Assembly: GCA_963721115.1 (NCBI GenBank)
Contig: CAVRIA010000015.1
Location: 1 to 64,000 of the forward strand
Source of the DNA: CAVRIA01 sp963721115
Lineage (GTDB): Bacteria > Desulfobacterota > Binatia > HRBIN30 > CADEER01
Direction of reading: 5' to 3'
Length of the DNA stretch: 64,000 bases
This document shows, one piece after another, positions 44,880 through 52,898 of the stretch. The translations under genes were made by a program, and so were the position numbers. Each line of letters opens with the position of its first letter. Positions within the stretch are counted from its first letter, which is position 1. A model generated the notes under the pieces. The model was given only the letters and a program-made list of their open reading frames with translations, was not told where the DNA came from and did no database searches.

Positions 44880-45815
44880 TCACGTCTCCTGGCCCGAGTG
44901 GTCGAGCCGGCGCGCGCTTCTGTGCTCCTCCAGCTCGTCGAGTGAGCGCGGCCAATCGTCCTTGAGGAGGCGGGACAGGGAGCGGTCGGCGAGCAAGCGG
45001 CCCCCGGTCTGGCAGGTGGCGCAGTAGTTGGTCTCATTCTCGGCATAGCGGATGCGCTGCACGGGACTGCCGCAGACCGGGCAGGGCTGGCGATAGCGGC
45101 CGTGTACCGCGAAGCCCTCGCGGAAGGCCGTGATCTCCCCCGGGCCCGGAAAGCGACCACCGAAATCCTCTCTCAACGTCGCGAGCCAGTGCTGCAGGGT
45201 CGTGTGCACGGCGTCGTAGAGGCGCCCGATCTCCTCGCCGGTGAGCTGGCTGGTGAGCTTGACGGGCGACAAGCGGGCGGCGTGCAAAATCTCGTCGGAG
45301 TACGCGTTGCCGATTCCACTGAACAGCCGCGGATCGGTCAGGGCTCGCTTCAGCGTGTGGCTCTCGCGCGACAGCGCGGCTCGGAACGAGGCGGTGTCGG
45401 CCTCGAGCACCTCGAGACCGCGCTTGTCGTGCTCGGCGAGCGCCGCCTCGCCGCGAACCAGATGGAGCGAGGCGCGCTTCTTCCCGCTCGCCTCGGTCAT
45501 CAGCAGGGCCCCGGTCGGGAAGTCGAACGCCGCCAGCGCGATCTTCCCGGGCGGCCGCGCTCCGCGGCGCCCCCAGCGGAAGCGTCCGGCGATCATCAGG
45601 TGGAAGACCAGAAACAGATCGCCTTCCAGACACCACACGATCCGTTTGCCGAGGCGACGGAGGTCGACCACCCGCCGGCCCACCGCCGCTGCGATCGGCG
45701 GATCGACGGAGCGCAGCAGAAAGGGGCTGGCGAGGCGGACGGCCTGCAGCGGCTGTCCCACGATGCGCGGCCGCAGGGCCTCGATGTAGATCACGACGTC
45801 CGGAAGCTCGGGCAC
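44880..45815 (-). CDS. mutM: Formamidopyrimidine-DNA glycosylase (Fpg/MutM family)
   Basis: A 311-residue base-excision repair enzyme. It begins MPELPDVVIYIEALRP, with the catalytic N-terminal Pro-Glu; then GKRIVWCLEGDLFLVFHLMI, the H2TH region LFSGIGNAYSDEILHAARLS, and a zinc finger CPVCGSPVQRIRY..YCATCQ. It excises oxidised purines such as 8-oxoguanine and nicks the abasic site. A C-terminal extension of about 40 residues follows the zinc finger, longer than in E. coli. A Nei-like specificity cannot be excluded. Divergent from the YbhB-like gene. Confidence 0.9.
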   Translation of the reverse strand: MPELPDVVIYIEALRPRIVGQPLQAVRLASPFLLRSVDPPIAAAVGRRVVDLRRLGKRIVWCLEGDLFLVFHLMIAGRFRWGRRGARPPGKIALAAFDFPTGALLMTEASGKKRASLHLVRGEAALAEHDKRGLEVLEADTASFRAALSRESHTLKRALTDPRLFSGIGNAYSDEILHAARLSPVKLTSQLTGEEIGRLYDAVHTTLQHWLATLREDFGGRFPGPGEITAFREGFAVHGRYRQPCPVCGSPVQRIRYAENETNYCATCQTGGRLLADRSLSRLLKDDWPRSLDELEEHRSARRLDHSGQET

Positions 45816-45974
45816 GCGAAATCAGATAGCATGCCGGACATCGCTCCAGCACCGCGGCCGGCGAAGTGGCCGGGGTGGAAGCCTGCGATTCCGCCCCTTA
45901 CAGTGGGGGGCAGCGAGGAGGTTCCCGAGCGCAATGGCGGAATGGAAGACACTGTGCCACTGAACGATCATCGG

Positions 45975-46556
45975 ATGCGGACCGGCTCCGTGTCGTTCCG
46001 TGCCCTGGCTCTCGCCCTGGTATCGCTGGCCGCGGCGCCGGCGCCGGGGCGGGGGGCGGATGAAAAAGGAGGGTCGCCCATGTCGTTGTCGATCACCAGC
46101 CCGAGCTTCGAGCCGCGGGGAGAGATCCCCGCCAGGTACACGTGCGAAGGGCAGGACGTCTCGCCGGCGCTCTCGTGGTCCGGTATCCCCGGCGGAGCCA
46201 AGGGCCTGGCTCTCATCGTCGACGACCCCGACGCGCCGGATCCCAAGGCTCCCAAGATGACCTGGGTCCACTGGGTACTCTACGGCCTGCCGGCGACGGC
46301 CAAGGGGCTGCCGGAGGGCGTGTCCGACGAGGACCTTCCGGACGGGACGCGCCAAGGCCAAAATGACTGGAAGCGGAGCGGATACGGCGGCCCCTGCCCG
46401 CCGATCGGCCGCCACCGGTACTTCTTCAAGCTGTATGCGCTGGACACGGTGCTGCCCGACCTCGGCGCGCCGAACAAGGCGGCCCTGGAGAAAGCGATGG
46501 AAGACCACATCCTCGCCAAAGCCGAGCTCGTCGGCACCTATCAGAAGAAGAAGTAG
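45975..46556 (+). CDS. YbhB/YbcL-type (PEBP, Raf-kinase-inhibitor-like) exported protein
   Basis: A 193-residue protein. Residues 1-28 look like a signal peptide (SFRALALALVSLAAAPAPGRG). The mature part is the PEBP fold: FEPRGEIPARYTCEGQDVSP, ALSWSGIPGGAKGLALIVDD (ligand-pocket Asp), PKMTWVHWVLYGLPATAKGL, the CPPIGRHRYFFKLYALDT motif, and a C-terminal helix. Bacterial members are periplasmic or cytosolic, with unknown ligands. The start is uncertain; an upstream ATG at about 45942 would hide the signal peptide. Downstream are the second csp leader and gene. Confidence 0.85.
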   Translation: MRTGSVSFRALALALVSLAAAPAPGRGADEKGGSPMSLSITSPSFEPRGEIPARYTCEGQDVSPALSWSGIPGGAKGLALIVDDPDAPDPKAPKMTWVHWVLYGLPATAKGLPEGVSDEDLPDGTRQGQNDWKRSGYGGPCPPIGRHRYFFKLYALDTVLPDLGAPNKAALEKAMEDHILAKAELVGTYQKKK

Positions 46557-46611
46557 CGGCGCCGGGAGCGCCGGCCGACCCGCGGGGACCTGGCGCTGGA
46601 AGGGAAACTCC

Positions 46612-46640
46612 TTGCTTCGTCAATGCAGCTGCGCTAATGT
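46612..46640 (+). promoter_or_regulatory. Probable promoter of csp copy 2
   Basis: TTGCTT (46612-46617), a 17-bp spacer and TAATGT (46635-46640) within GCTAATGTGC, as upstream of copy 1. Leader about 130 bases. Confidence 0.5.
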
Positions 46641-46778
46641 GCGAGCGTCAGCGAGGAGAAACTGCAACCCTTTGGGGTCGAGCGAGCCAACGCTCTCGGC
46701 CTTAACACCGGCGGCCGACACCGCCTGCCAGAGCAAGCTGCTTCCCTCAGACGAATCTACAGAAAGGAGGGAACGCAC

Positions 46779-46979
46779 ATGGCACAAGGAACCGTGAAGT
46801 GGTTCAACCCCGAAAAGGGTTTCGGCTTCATCCGGCGCGAGGATGGCGAAGATGTCTTCGTCCACCACACCGGTATCGCAGCCGAGGGCTTCCGCAGTCT
46901 CGATGAAGGCCAACAGGTCGAGTTCGAAGTGACCCAAGGCAAAAAGGGACCGCAGGCAGTCAACGTAACCAAGATCTGA
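46779..46979 (+). CDS. Cold-shock protein (CspA family), copy 2
   Basis: A 66-residue cold-shock domain: QGTVKWFNPEKGFGFIRRED, DVFVHHTGIAAEGFRSLDEG, VEFEVTQGKKGPQAVNVTKI, with intact RNP1 (KGFGFI) and RNP2 (VFVHH). RNA chaperone, cytosolic. Start ATG after agaaaggagggaacgcac. The two csp genes flank the Fpg and YbhB-like genes and are about 60% identical, so they are not a recent duplication. Confidence 0.95.
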   Translation: MAQGTVKWFNPEKGFGFIRREDGEDVFVHHTGIAAEGFRSLDEGQQVEFEVTQGKKGPQAVNVTKI

Positions 46980-46985
46980 CCCGCG

Positions 46986-47027
46986 CCGGAGAGCGGGTCG
47001 AGGTCTCGATCACGGCCCGCTCTCCGG
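46986..47027 (+). terminator. Hairpin terminator after csp copy 2
   Basis: A 12-bp perfect stem (CCGGAGAGCGGG / CCCGCTCTCCGG) with an 18-base loop, 7 bases after the stop. There is no T-tract, so it may act with Rho or only stabilise the mRNA. Confidence 0.6.
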
Positions 47028-47251
47028 TCGCAACTCCGGCCCACCGGGCCGAGTCCTCCCCGCCCGATCCCCCCCACCTCTCAGGGCCGTTCCATCCGCA
47101 AATCGTTTTCGCTACATTGTGGACTCTAGAGGGCCCCGAACCGGGACCTTCGATCCGAGAGAACGTCGATCACCGTAGGCAGGGCAGAAAGGGAGCCGAC
47201 GCGGCTTCGCAGGCTTCGGCACCGGCGGGCCCGGAGCAGAGGAGGAGTTTC

Positions 47252-48178
47252 ATGGCGCTCAACGAAGAAACCAGGCAGCGCATCTCGTCCCTCATCGAGA
47301 GCGGGGACGTGGTGTTGTTCATGAAGGGGAACCGAACCATGCCGCAGTGCGGGTTCTCGGGCCGGGTCGTGCAGATCCTGGACGGGATCGTGTCCGAGTA
47401 TCAGACGGTGGACGTCCTCGCCGATCCCGAGATCCGCAACGGAATCAAGGAGTACTCCAGCTGGCCGACGATCCCGCAGCTCTACGTCAAGGGCGAGCTG
47501 GTCGGCGGCTGTGACATCGTCGTCGAGCTGTACGGCTCCGGCGAGCTGCACCGCAAACTCGGCGTCACACCTCCCGAGCGCGTGGTCCCGAAGATCGAGA
47601 TCACCGAGGCGGCGGCGAGCCGCATCGTGGAGTACGTGCAGCGCAACCCCGGCGGCGAGGTCCATCTGACGATCGACGCCCAGTACCACCCCTCTCTCGG
47701 CCTGTCTCCGCGCCAGGGCAACGAGATCGAGGCGGAGAGCAACGGCGTCACGGTCCTCATGGACCTGGCGACGGCGCAGCGCGCCGAAGGCATCCGCATC
47801 GACCTGGTCGAGACGCCGACCGGCACCGGCTTTCGCATCGACAACCCCAACGCGCCCGGACAGGTGAAGCAGATCGGCCCCGCGGAGGTGAAGAGGATGC
47901 TCGACGAGGGCGTGACGTTCGAGCTCCTCGATGTACGCACCCCGGAGGAGCGCGAGATCGCACACATCGACGGCGCCCGGCTGCTCGATGCCGAGACGGC
48001 GCAGGCCATCGAGAAGCTGCCGAAGGACACGATGCTGGTCTTCCACTGCCATCACGGCGGGCGCAGCCAGGCGGCGGCCGAGCACTTCCGCGATCACGGC
48101 TTCACCAACACGCACAACATGGTTGGTGGCATCGATGCGTGGTCGCTCGAGGTCGACCCCAAGGTCCCTCGCTACTAG
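47252..48178 (+). CDS. Monothiol glutaredoxin - A-type-like - rhodanese fusion protein
   Basis: A 308-residue three-domain protein. Residues 1-105 are a Grx4/GrxD-type glutaredoxin: MKGNRTMPQCGFSGRVVQIL with the CGFS motif, then SSWPTIPQLYVKGELVGGCD. Residues about 110-205 resemble an A-type (IscA/HesB) carrier fold (ITEAAASRIVEYV, DLVETPTGTGFRIDNPNAPG) but lack its conserved cysteines. Residues 210-308 are a rhodanese (FELLDVRTPEEREIAHIDGA; active-site Cys in VFHCHHGGRSQAAAE). CGFS glutaredoxins bind a glutathione-ligated [2Fe-2S] cluster shared with BolA, the next gene 8 bases on. I infer a role in Fe-S handling or iron signalling. Start ATG 47252 after agaggaggagtttc. Confidence 0.9.
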   Translation: MALNEETRQRISSLIESGDVVLFMKGNRTMPQCGFSGRVVQILDGIVSEYQTVDVLADPEIRNGIKEYSSWPTIPQLYVKGELVGGCDIVVELYGSGELHRKLGVTPPERVVPKIEITEAAASRIVEYVQRNPGGEVHLTIDAQYHPSLGLSPRQGNEIEAESNGVTVLMDLATAQRAEGIRIDLVETPTGTGFRIDNPNAPGQVKQIGPAEVKRMLDEGVTFELLDVRTPEEREIAHIDGARLLDAETAQAIEKLPKDTMLVFHCHHGGRSQAAAEHFRDHGFTNTHNMVGGIDAWSLEVDPKVPRY

Positions 48179-48186
48179 GCGCCGCC

Positions 48187-48447
48187 ATGTCGCTTCCGAT
48201 CGCAGGTTCCGCCGACGAGATCGGCGCCACAATGCGCAAGGCCATCGAGTCCGCCCTTCCCGGCGCCCGCGTCGAGGTGGCGGCGGGGAGCCCGGGCCAC
48301 TTCGAGATCAGCGTCGTCTCGGCGGTCTTCGAAGGCAAGTCGATGGTCCAGCAACAGCAGCTGGTCTACGGCGCCATCGCCGACCTGATGAAGGGCGACG
48401 ACGCCCCCGTACACGCCATCGACCGGTTGCGCACCTCGGTCGCGTGA
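48187..48447 (+). CDS. bolA: BolA family protein
   Basis: An 86-residue protein with the BolA class-II KH-like fold: MRKAIESALPGARVEVAAGS then PGHFEISVVSAVFEGKSMVQ and QQQLVYGAIADLM. The signature near the end (R-x-Q-x-VY..L in most) is here VQQQQLVYGAI, and the conserved His is in HAIDRLRTSV. BolA proteins form heteromers with CGFS glutaredoxins through a shared [2Fe-2S] cluster. The gene starts 8 bases after the glutaredoxin fusion stop, a classic operon. Confidence 0.9.
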   Translation: MSLPIAGSADEIGATMRKAIESALPGARVEVAAGSPGHFEISVVSAVFEGKSMVQQQQLVYGAIADLMKGDDAPVHAIDRLRTSVA

Positions 48448-48488
48448 AGCTCCGGGCGCAGAACGTGTAGACGTCGCCGGTGATCTCT

Positions 48489-48521
48489 CGGTTCCCGCCG
48501 CCTGGCCGGCGGCGGGAACCG
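48489..48521. terminator. Strong hairpin between convergent bolA and lipase-like gene
   Basis: A 14-bp perfect stem CGGTTCCCGCCGCC with a 5-base loop. It lies 41 bases after the bolA stop and 17 bases after the lipase-like stop, so it can serve both strands. Confidence 0.7.
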
Positions 48522-48538
48522 ATCTGGACCTCTCGGCG

Positions 48539-51500
48539 CTACTTGAGCGGGTCGCAGGGCATCGCGGCGCCGCCCGAGATCTCGTTCGGCTCGCTGGCGT
48601 CGCACAGCCCGTTGCAGGTGTTGGCGATCATGCCGCCCGGCTGCAGGAAGTTGGTCAGCTGTACGATGCTGTCCGGGATCGCCGGCCGGGCGCCGTGCGG
48701 ATCGCACTTCGAGCTCGGGATCAGATTCGCCAGCGGCGGGATGAACGGCTGGTGCGCCGGGTTGAAGAGGTCGAAGGCGCCGGTGTCCCAGAGCACGAAC
48801 GCCGAGGAGAGCGGTCCTTCCTCGTCCGGAATTTCCTGCAGCTCGGCGACGATCGACGCGCCGGCGAGGTTGGGAATGCCCAGCGTTCGCGCCTCGATCT
48901 CGGTGCACTGATTCGACACCTGCTTGTCGAGCCAGGCGGGGGTCATCAGGATGTGCTTGGGCTCGCCGGAGCCGGGCAGCGGATCGGTGGTGATGTGCGA
49001 GGCGTAGCCGGCGGGCTCGCCGCTCACCCACAGCTCGTTGATCAGCCCGAGACCGAGGAGGGTCTGCATCGGATCGGTCAGACCGACTCCCGCCAGCAGG
49101 CTCTGGAACTGCCCGAACTGGGTCGATCGCTGCAGCAGGCAGGAGAAGTTGATGCCGGGAACGTCGAGGCCGAAGCGCTCGATGTCGGGTGTCAAGGCCG
49201 CGAACCAGGTCCCCATGATGCCGCCCAGGCTGATGCCGTAGTAGTACTCCTCCTCCTCGGGGCCCGGAAACACCGGCTTGCCGTCCATCGTCTGGAAGGT
49301 GGCCGTGTCGCGGTTGAACAGGCCGAGCTTCATCATGCGCGCCAGGACGAGGGTGTTCAGCATGCCCTGGCGCAGGCGGTCCGGCAGGGCGGGGAAGTTG
49401 TTCAGCTGGCTGTTCCCCACGCCGACGATGTCGTTGATGACAAAACTCAGGTCGGGCTGGGAGAGCCCACGCCACAGGGTGGCGCCGGCGATGTACGTCC
49501 AGTCCACGTACTGGCCCGCCAGCGGCGGAATGCCCTTGGTCATGCTCGCCCCGGTGCCGAAGAGCCCGTGGCCGAGGACGATCGGGCGCGACACCACGCC
49601 GTCCTGCAGGACGCTGCACGGAATCGAGATGTCGAACGGCGGGTTCATGAAGCCGTTCTGAATCGGCAGGTCGTCGTCGCCGACGTTGAGCTGCTGCGCC
49701 CCGGGCTCGTTGGGATCGGCGGTCAGGAAGAGCGGGCTCTGGAAGGTCCCGCTGACGTCGCGCCACACCACCTGTCCGGGATCGTCACAGTTGTGCGTCT
49801 CGACGGTGTCGACCGTGAAGTTGACGTCGTTCGGGTTGGCCTCGACCTCCTGGAGGTACGCGTAGGCCTGATCGCGCATCGACAGCATCTGGCGCGTCAG
49901 CTGGTCGTTGCTCTGCACGACGAAGTCGAAGGCGAGGACCAGGTCCTGCCGCGCGATGCCGTTCTCCGCGAGGATGGCGAAGACGTTCGCGTCCATGTAG
50001 GCGCGCCGCTGCTCGATGGCGGGAACGTTCGTCGGCAGGTCGTCGCGCAGGGCGGCGAAGGCGGGCTCGGGGACGATGTCGTCGCCGTTTCGGTCCTTCA
50101 GGTTGCGCATCGCCACGACGTAGCGGTGGCCGGGGGTGAGCATGCGGGCCGGCCGCAGGATCAGCGCCTGCCGGCTCGGGTTGCCCTCGGCGTGCGCGTC
50201 GTTCTCGATGTAGTGGAGGACGCGCTCGCCGGTGTCGGCGTCGAGCAGCACGGTGGGGCTGTCCTCCTCCAGCGAGCGGCCCGTGTAGGTGCGCGTGTCG
50301 ATCCAGGGCGGCCCGGCGGGCTGCCCGCAGCAACCGGCGGGGAGCAGGCGCGCGGCTTCGGACTGCTCCGGATCGACGCCCTGCGGGAAGTGCATGAGGA
50401 TCTGCACGCCCGGGCTGAAGCCGTCGAGCTGGTTGATCGGATCGGGAGACACCGGGTCGCCGTTCACGCCCGGCATGCCGGCGGCGGGGATCTGGACGCG
50501 GAACCCGGTGGCGGTACTGCCGTCCGGCACCAGGAAGCGCGACGACGGGTACGGCAGCAGGCACTCCTCGTTGTTGAGGATCTCGCACTCGTCCGGATTC
50601 AGCAGATCGACCGCGGTGAAGCTCACCTTCGCCAGGCGCGGCATACCGTCGATGTCGACCGTCGCCTCGAGGACGTGGTCCCCCGCGCTCGCCGCGACGG
50701 TGCCCGCCGCCAAGCCGGGCTCGACGGAGAGCGAGTCCGTCACCTCGCTACTGTCGAGCTCGACGGCGAGGGAGCCGAGGTCGGCGTTGTCCGGTAGCGT
50801 CAACGAGACGCCCACCGATCCCGCCATGACGACCATTCCCTGGCTGGGCGCGGTGAAGAAGAAATTGGGATCCCCCGGGATCTCGGTCGGCGTGGTCGTC
50901 GGTGTCGGCGTCTCCGTGGGCGGCGCGGTGTCCGTAGGCGTCGACGTCGACAAGATGATCGGGGTGCTGGTCGGGCGCTCCGTCTTCGTCGGTAGTCGCG
51001 TCGTCGCCGGCGTCGGCGTCGGCGTCGGCGGGTTACCGACGATCACCATGCCGTTTTGACAGATCGTCGCCAGCGGGCCCGACGTGCCGGTTGCGGACGG
51101 GTTCGAGCAGGCCAGCGGGTAGATGCCGTCCGGCGTATCGGCGGCGATCTCGACGTCGCAGGTGTAGAGAACGCTGCCGCTGGGGATCGGATCGGTGCCT
51201 CCCGCGATGCTGGCGTGAATCCCGGTGCAGGTGTCGAAGGGCGTACAGGTCTGCGGCAGGACGGCGAAGGTCGACTCGTCCTTGCCGATCGCGGGATTCA
51301 CGGTACACGCCACCGTTCCCGCCGGCATGCCGATCGCGGCATGGGGGTCGAAGTTGATGTCGTTGTCCGTCGCCAGGACGTCCTCCAGAGCAGTGAGCTC
51401 GACGTCGACCTGTACGGTCGTGCCGGCGCTGCCGGCCACCACGCCGATCACGATCTCCGCCTGCGGAGCCGGGGTATCGGTTGGCGTCGCCGAGGCGGTT

Positions 51501-51934
51501 GCGGGGGGACTGGTCTCCGTCGGGGTAGCCGTCGCAGCGGGGGTGCCCGGCGTCGGCGTATTCGCCGGCGTCAGCGAATGTGTCGGCGTCGGCGTTCCCG
51601 CGACAGGGGTCTCGGTGCGCGTATCCGTCGGCGTCGCGGTCGCCGGGCAACCGTCCAGGGCGTTGTTGACGGCGCTGACGAGCTCGTCGATCGTCACCTG
51701 CCCATCCGAGTTGACATCGAAGGCGGGACAGACGTCCACCGACTGGGTGCCGAGCGCGATGTTCACCCCGAGGATGAGCTCGTCGATCGTGACCTCGCCG
51801 TCCCCGTTGCAGTCGCCGACGCACTGCTGGGCGTCGGCGCGCCGCGCGCCGAGCTGGATTGATGCCGGCACGAGACCGACGACGAGAAGGAGAGGAAGCC
51901 AAGACTGCCGCATCGACCGGAAGGAAACGAACAT
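48539..51934 (-). CDS. Secreted dockerin-like/cohesin-like/lipase-like multidomain protein
   Basis: 1,131 residues from ATG 51934. Signal peptide (WLPLLLVVGLVPASIQL). Residues about 38-100 hold two EF-hand, dockerin-like repeats (GDCNGDGEVTIDELILGVNI and DVNSDGQVTIDELVSAVNNA). After a TPT linker, residues 155-305 resemble a cohesin-type beta domain; a second linker leads to a beta domain at 360-430. Residues about 440-1131 are an extracellular lipase/hydrolase region: ILMHFPQGVDP, oxyanion-type GHGLFGTGASM (about 787), nucleophile YYYGISLGGIMG (Ser about 902), possible acid and His later. It may be a cell-surface esterase. The in-frame stretch upstream to 52453 is not coding. Confidence 0.85.
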   Translation of the reverse strand: MFVSFRSMRQSWLPLLLVVGLVPASIQLGARRADAQQCVGDCNGDGEVTIDELILGVNIALGTQSVDVCPAFDVNSDGQVTIDELVSAVNNALDGCPATATPTDTRTETPVAGTPTPTHSLTPANTPTPGTPAATATPTETSPPATASATPTDTPAPQAEIVIGVVAGSAGTTVQVDVELTALEDVLATDNDINFDPHAAIGMPAGTVACTVNPAIGKDESTFAVLPQTCTPFDTCTGIHASIAGGTDPIPSGSVLYTCDVEIAADTPDGIYPLACSNPSATGTSGPLATICQNGMVIVGNPPTPTPTPATTRLPTKTERPTSTPIILSTSTPTDTAPPTETPTPTTTPTEIPGDPNFFFTAPSQGMVVMAGSVGVSLTLPDNADLGSLAVELDSSEVTDSLSVEPGLAAGTVAASAGDHVLEATVDIDGMPRLAKVSFTAVDLLNPDECEILNNEECLLPYPSSRFLVPDGSTATGFRVQIPAAGMPGVNGDPVSPDPINQLDGFSPGVQILMHFPQGVDPEQSEAARLLPAGCCGQPAGPPWIDTRTYTGRSLEEDSPTVLLDADTGERVLHYIENDAHAEGNPSRQALILRPARMLTPGHRYVVAMRNLKDRNGDDIVPEPAFAALRDDLPTNVPAIEQRRAYMDANVFAILAENGIARQDLVLAFDFVVQSNDQLTRQMLSMRDQAYAYLQEVEANPNDVNFTVDTVETHNCDDPGQVVWRDVSGTFQSPLFLTADPNEPGAQQLNVGDDDLPIQNGFMNPPFDISIPCSVLQDGVVSRPIVLGHGLFGTGASMTKGIPPLAGQYVDWTYIAGATLWRGLSQPDLSFVINDIVGVGNSQLNNFPALPDRLRQGMLNTLVLARMMKLGLFNRDTATFQTMDGKPVFPGPEEEEYYYGISLGGIMGTWFAALTPDIERFGLDVPGINFSCLLQRSTQFGQFQSLLAGVGLTDPMQTLLGLGLINELWVSGEPAGYASHITTDPLPGSGEPKHILMTPAWLDKQVSNQCTEIEARTLGIPNLAGASIVAELQEIPDEEGPLSSAFVLWDTGAFDLFNPAHQPFIPPLANLIPSSKCDPHGARPAIPDSIVQLTNFLQPGGMIANTCNGLCDASEPNEISGGAAMPCDPLK

Positions 51935-52262
51935 GCGAACCCCCCTTTTGTACTCCGCGTTCCCGCGAATGCTCACCCGGCCACTCAAGACGCTTTGTTC
52001 TGTCGCGTCAAGGGTTACCAAGTGAGAGAGATGCGGTAAAAACCCGAAAGATTGCGCCGCTGTGGGGCAGAGCAACTGTTTGAGTTGAAGGAGATCGGCT
52101 GCCGAAGATCCCGGCGGAGTCTTTCCTCGCGGCACACGCCCGGTATGATGGCCGGGCGGGGTGAAGGCCCCGCGAAGAGGACGGATGCTGCGACGAACGA
52201 TGCTCATCAACCCTGGCGGCGGCCATTCTGGTCGACGCGTGCTGACGGGGGATTCTCGATCG

Positions 52263-52898
52263 ATGCACTGTCGCACCCGCCGCTCTCTCGTCGCCTTCGC
52301 GACCCTGCTCTCGCTCGCCGCCGGTTGCACCAGCCGCCTGAAGACCAACACGGCGCGCACCGCCACCCAGCAGGTGCTGGGAACGGAGGCCATGGACCGC
52401 GCCCTGACGAAGCTGCAGTGGCCCGCACTGCACGGCCGCAGCGTGATCGTCAAAGTGTTCTCGACCGCCGACCCGCTCGACCAGGACTACCTGAGGGGCG
52501 CGGCAGAGGCGATCCTGGCCGAGCACGGCGCGCGCATCGTCCACGACGCCAAGGATGCCGAGTTCATCCTGACCCTGCTCGCCGGATCCCTCGGCACCGA
52601 CCAGACCGAGGTCCTCTTCGGCACCCCGCGCCTGGAGACCCTCTTTGCCACCGTGCCCGAGCTGCCCCTCTACAAGTCGGATACGCAGGAGGGCTTCGCC
52701 AAGGTCTCGTACGTCCTCCAGGACGCGGTCAACGGTGGCTTCGTCTACCGCGCCGGCCCGGCGCAGGCCTCGACCTACGCGCGCACCTGGCGAATTCTGC
52801 TCTACGGCAAGTACGAGACGGACACGACCCGGTACGAGAAAGACCTCAGCGGCGGCGGCCCCGTGCCGGCCGTCTCTCCGACGCCGGCGAAGGAGTAG
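52263..52898 (+). CDS. Lipoprotein, DUF6655-like
   Basis: About 211 residues from ATG 52263. Lipoprotein signal SLVAFATLLSLAAGC with Cys about 21; then TSRLKTNTARTATQQVLGTE, a pattern I associate with DUF6655, followed by AMDRALTKLQWPALHGRSVI, a beta-rich middle, and a Pro-rich end. Function unknown; envelope-anchored. Start is uncertain: ATG codons further upstream in frame would add an Arg/Gly-rich leader. Its 3' end overlaps the convergent GH84 gene by 53 bases. Confidence 0.75.
   Translation: MHCRTRRSLVAFATLLSLAAGCTSRLKTNTARTATQQVLGTEAMDRALTKLQWPALHGRSVIVKVFSTADPLDQDYLRGAAEAILAEHGARIVHDAKDAEFILTLLAGSLGTDQTEVLFGTPRLETLFATVPELPLYKSDTQEGFAKVSYVLQDAVNGGFVYRAGPAQASTYARTWRILLYGKYETDTTRYEKDLSGGGPVPAVSPTPAKE

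Noticed and set aside
48695..50797. Plus-strand 700-codon open frame opposite the lipase-like gene
   Set aside because: No recognisable domain and Arg/His/Gly-rich; antisense shadow.
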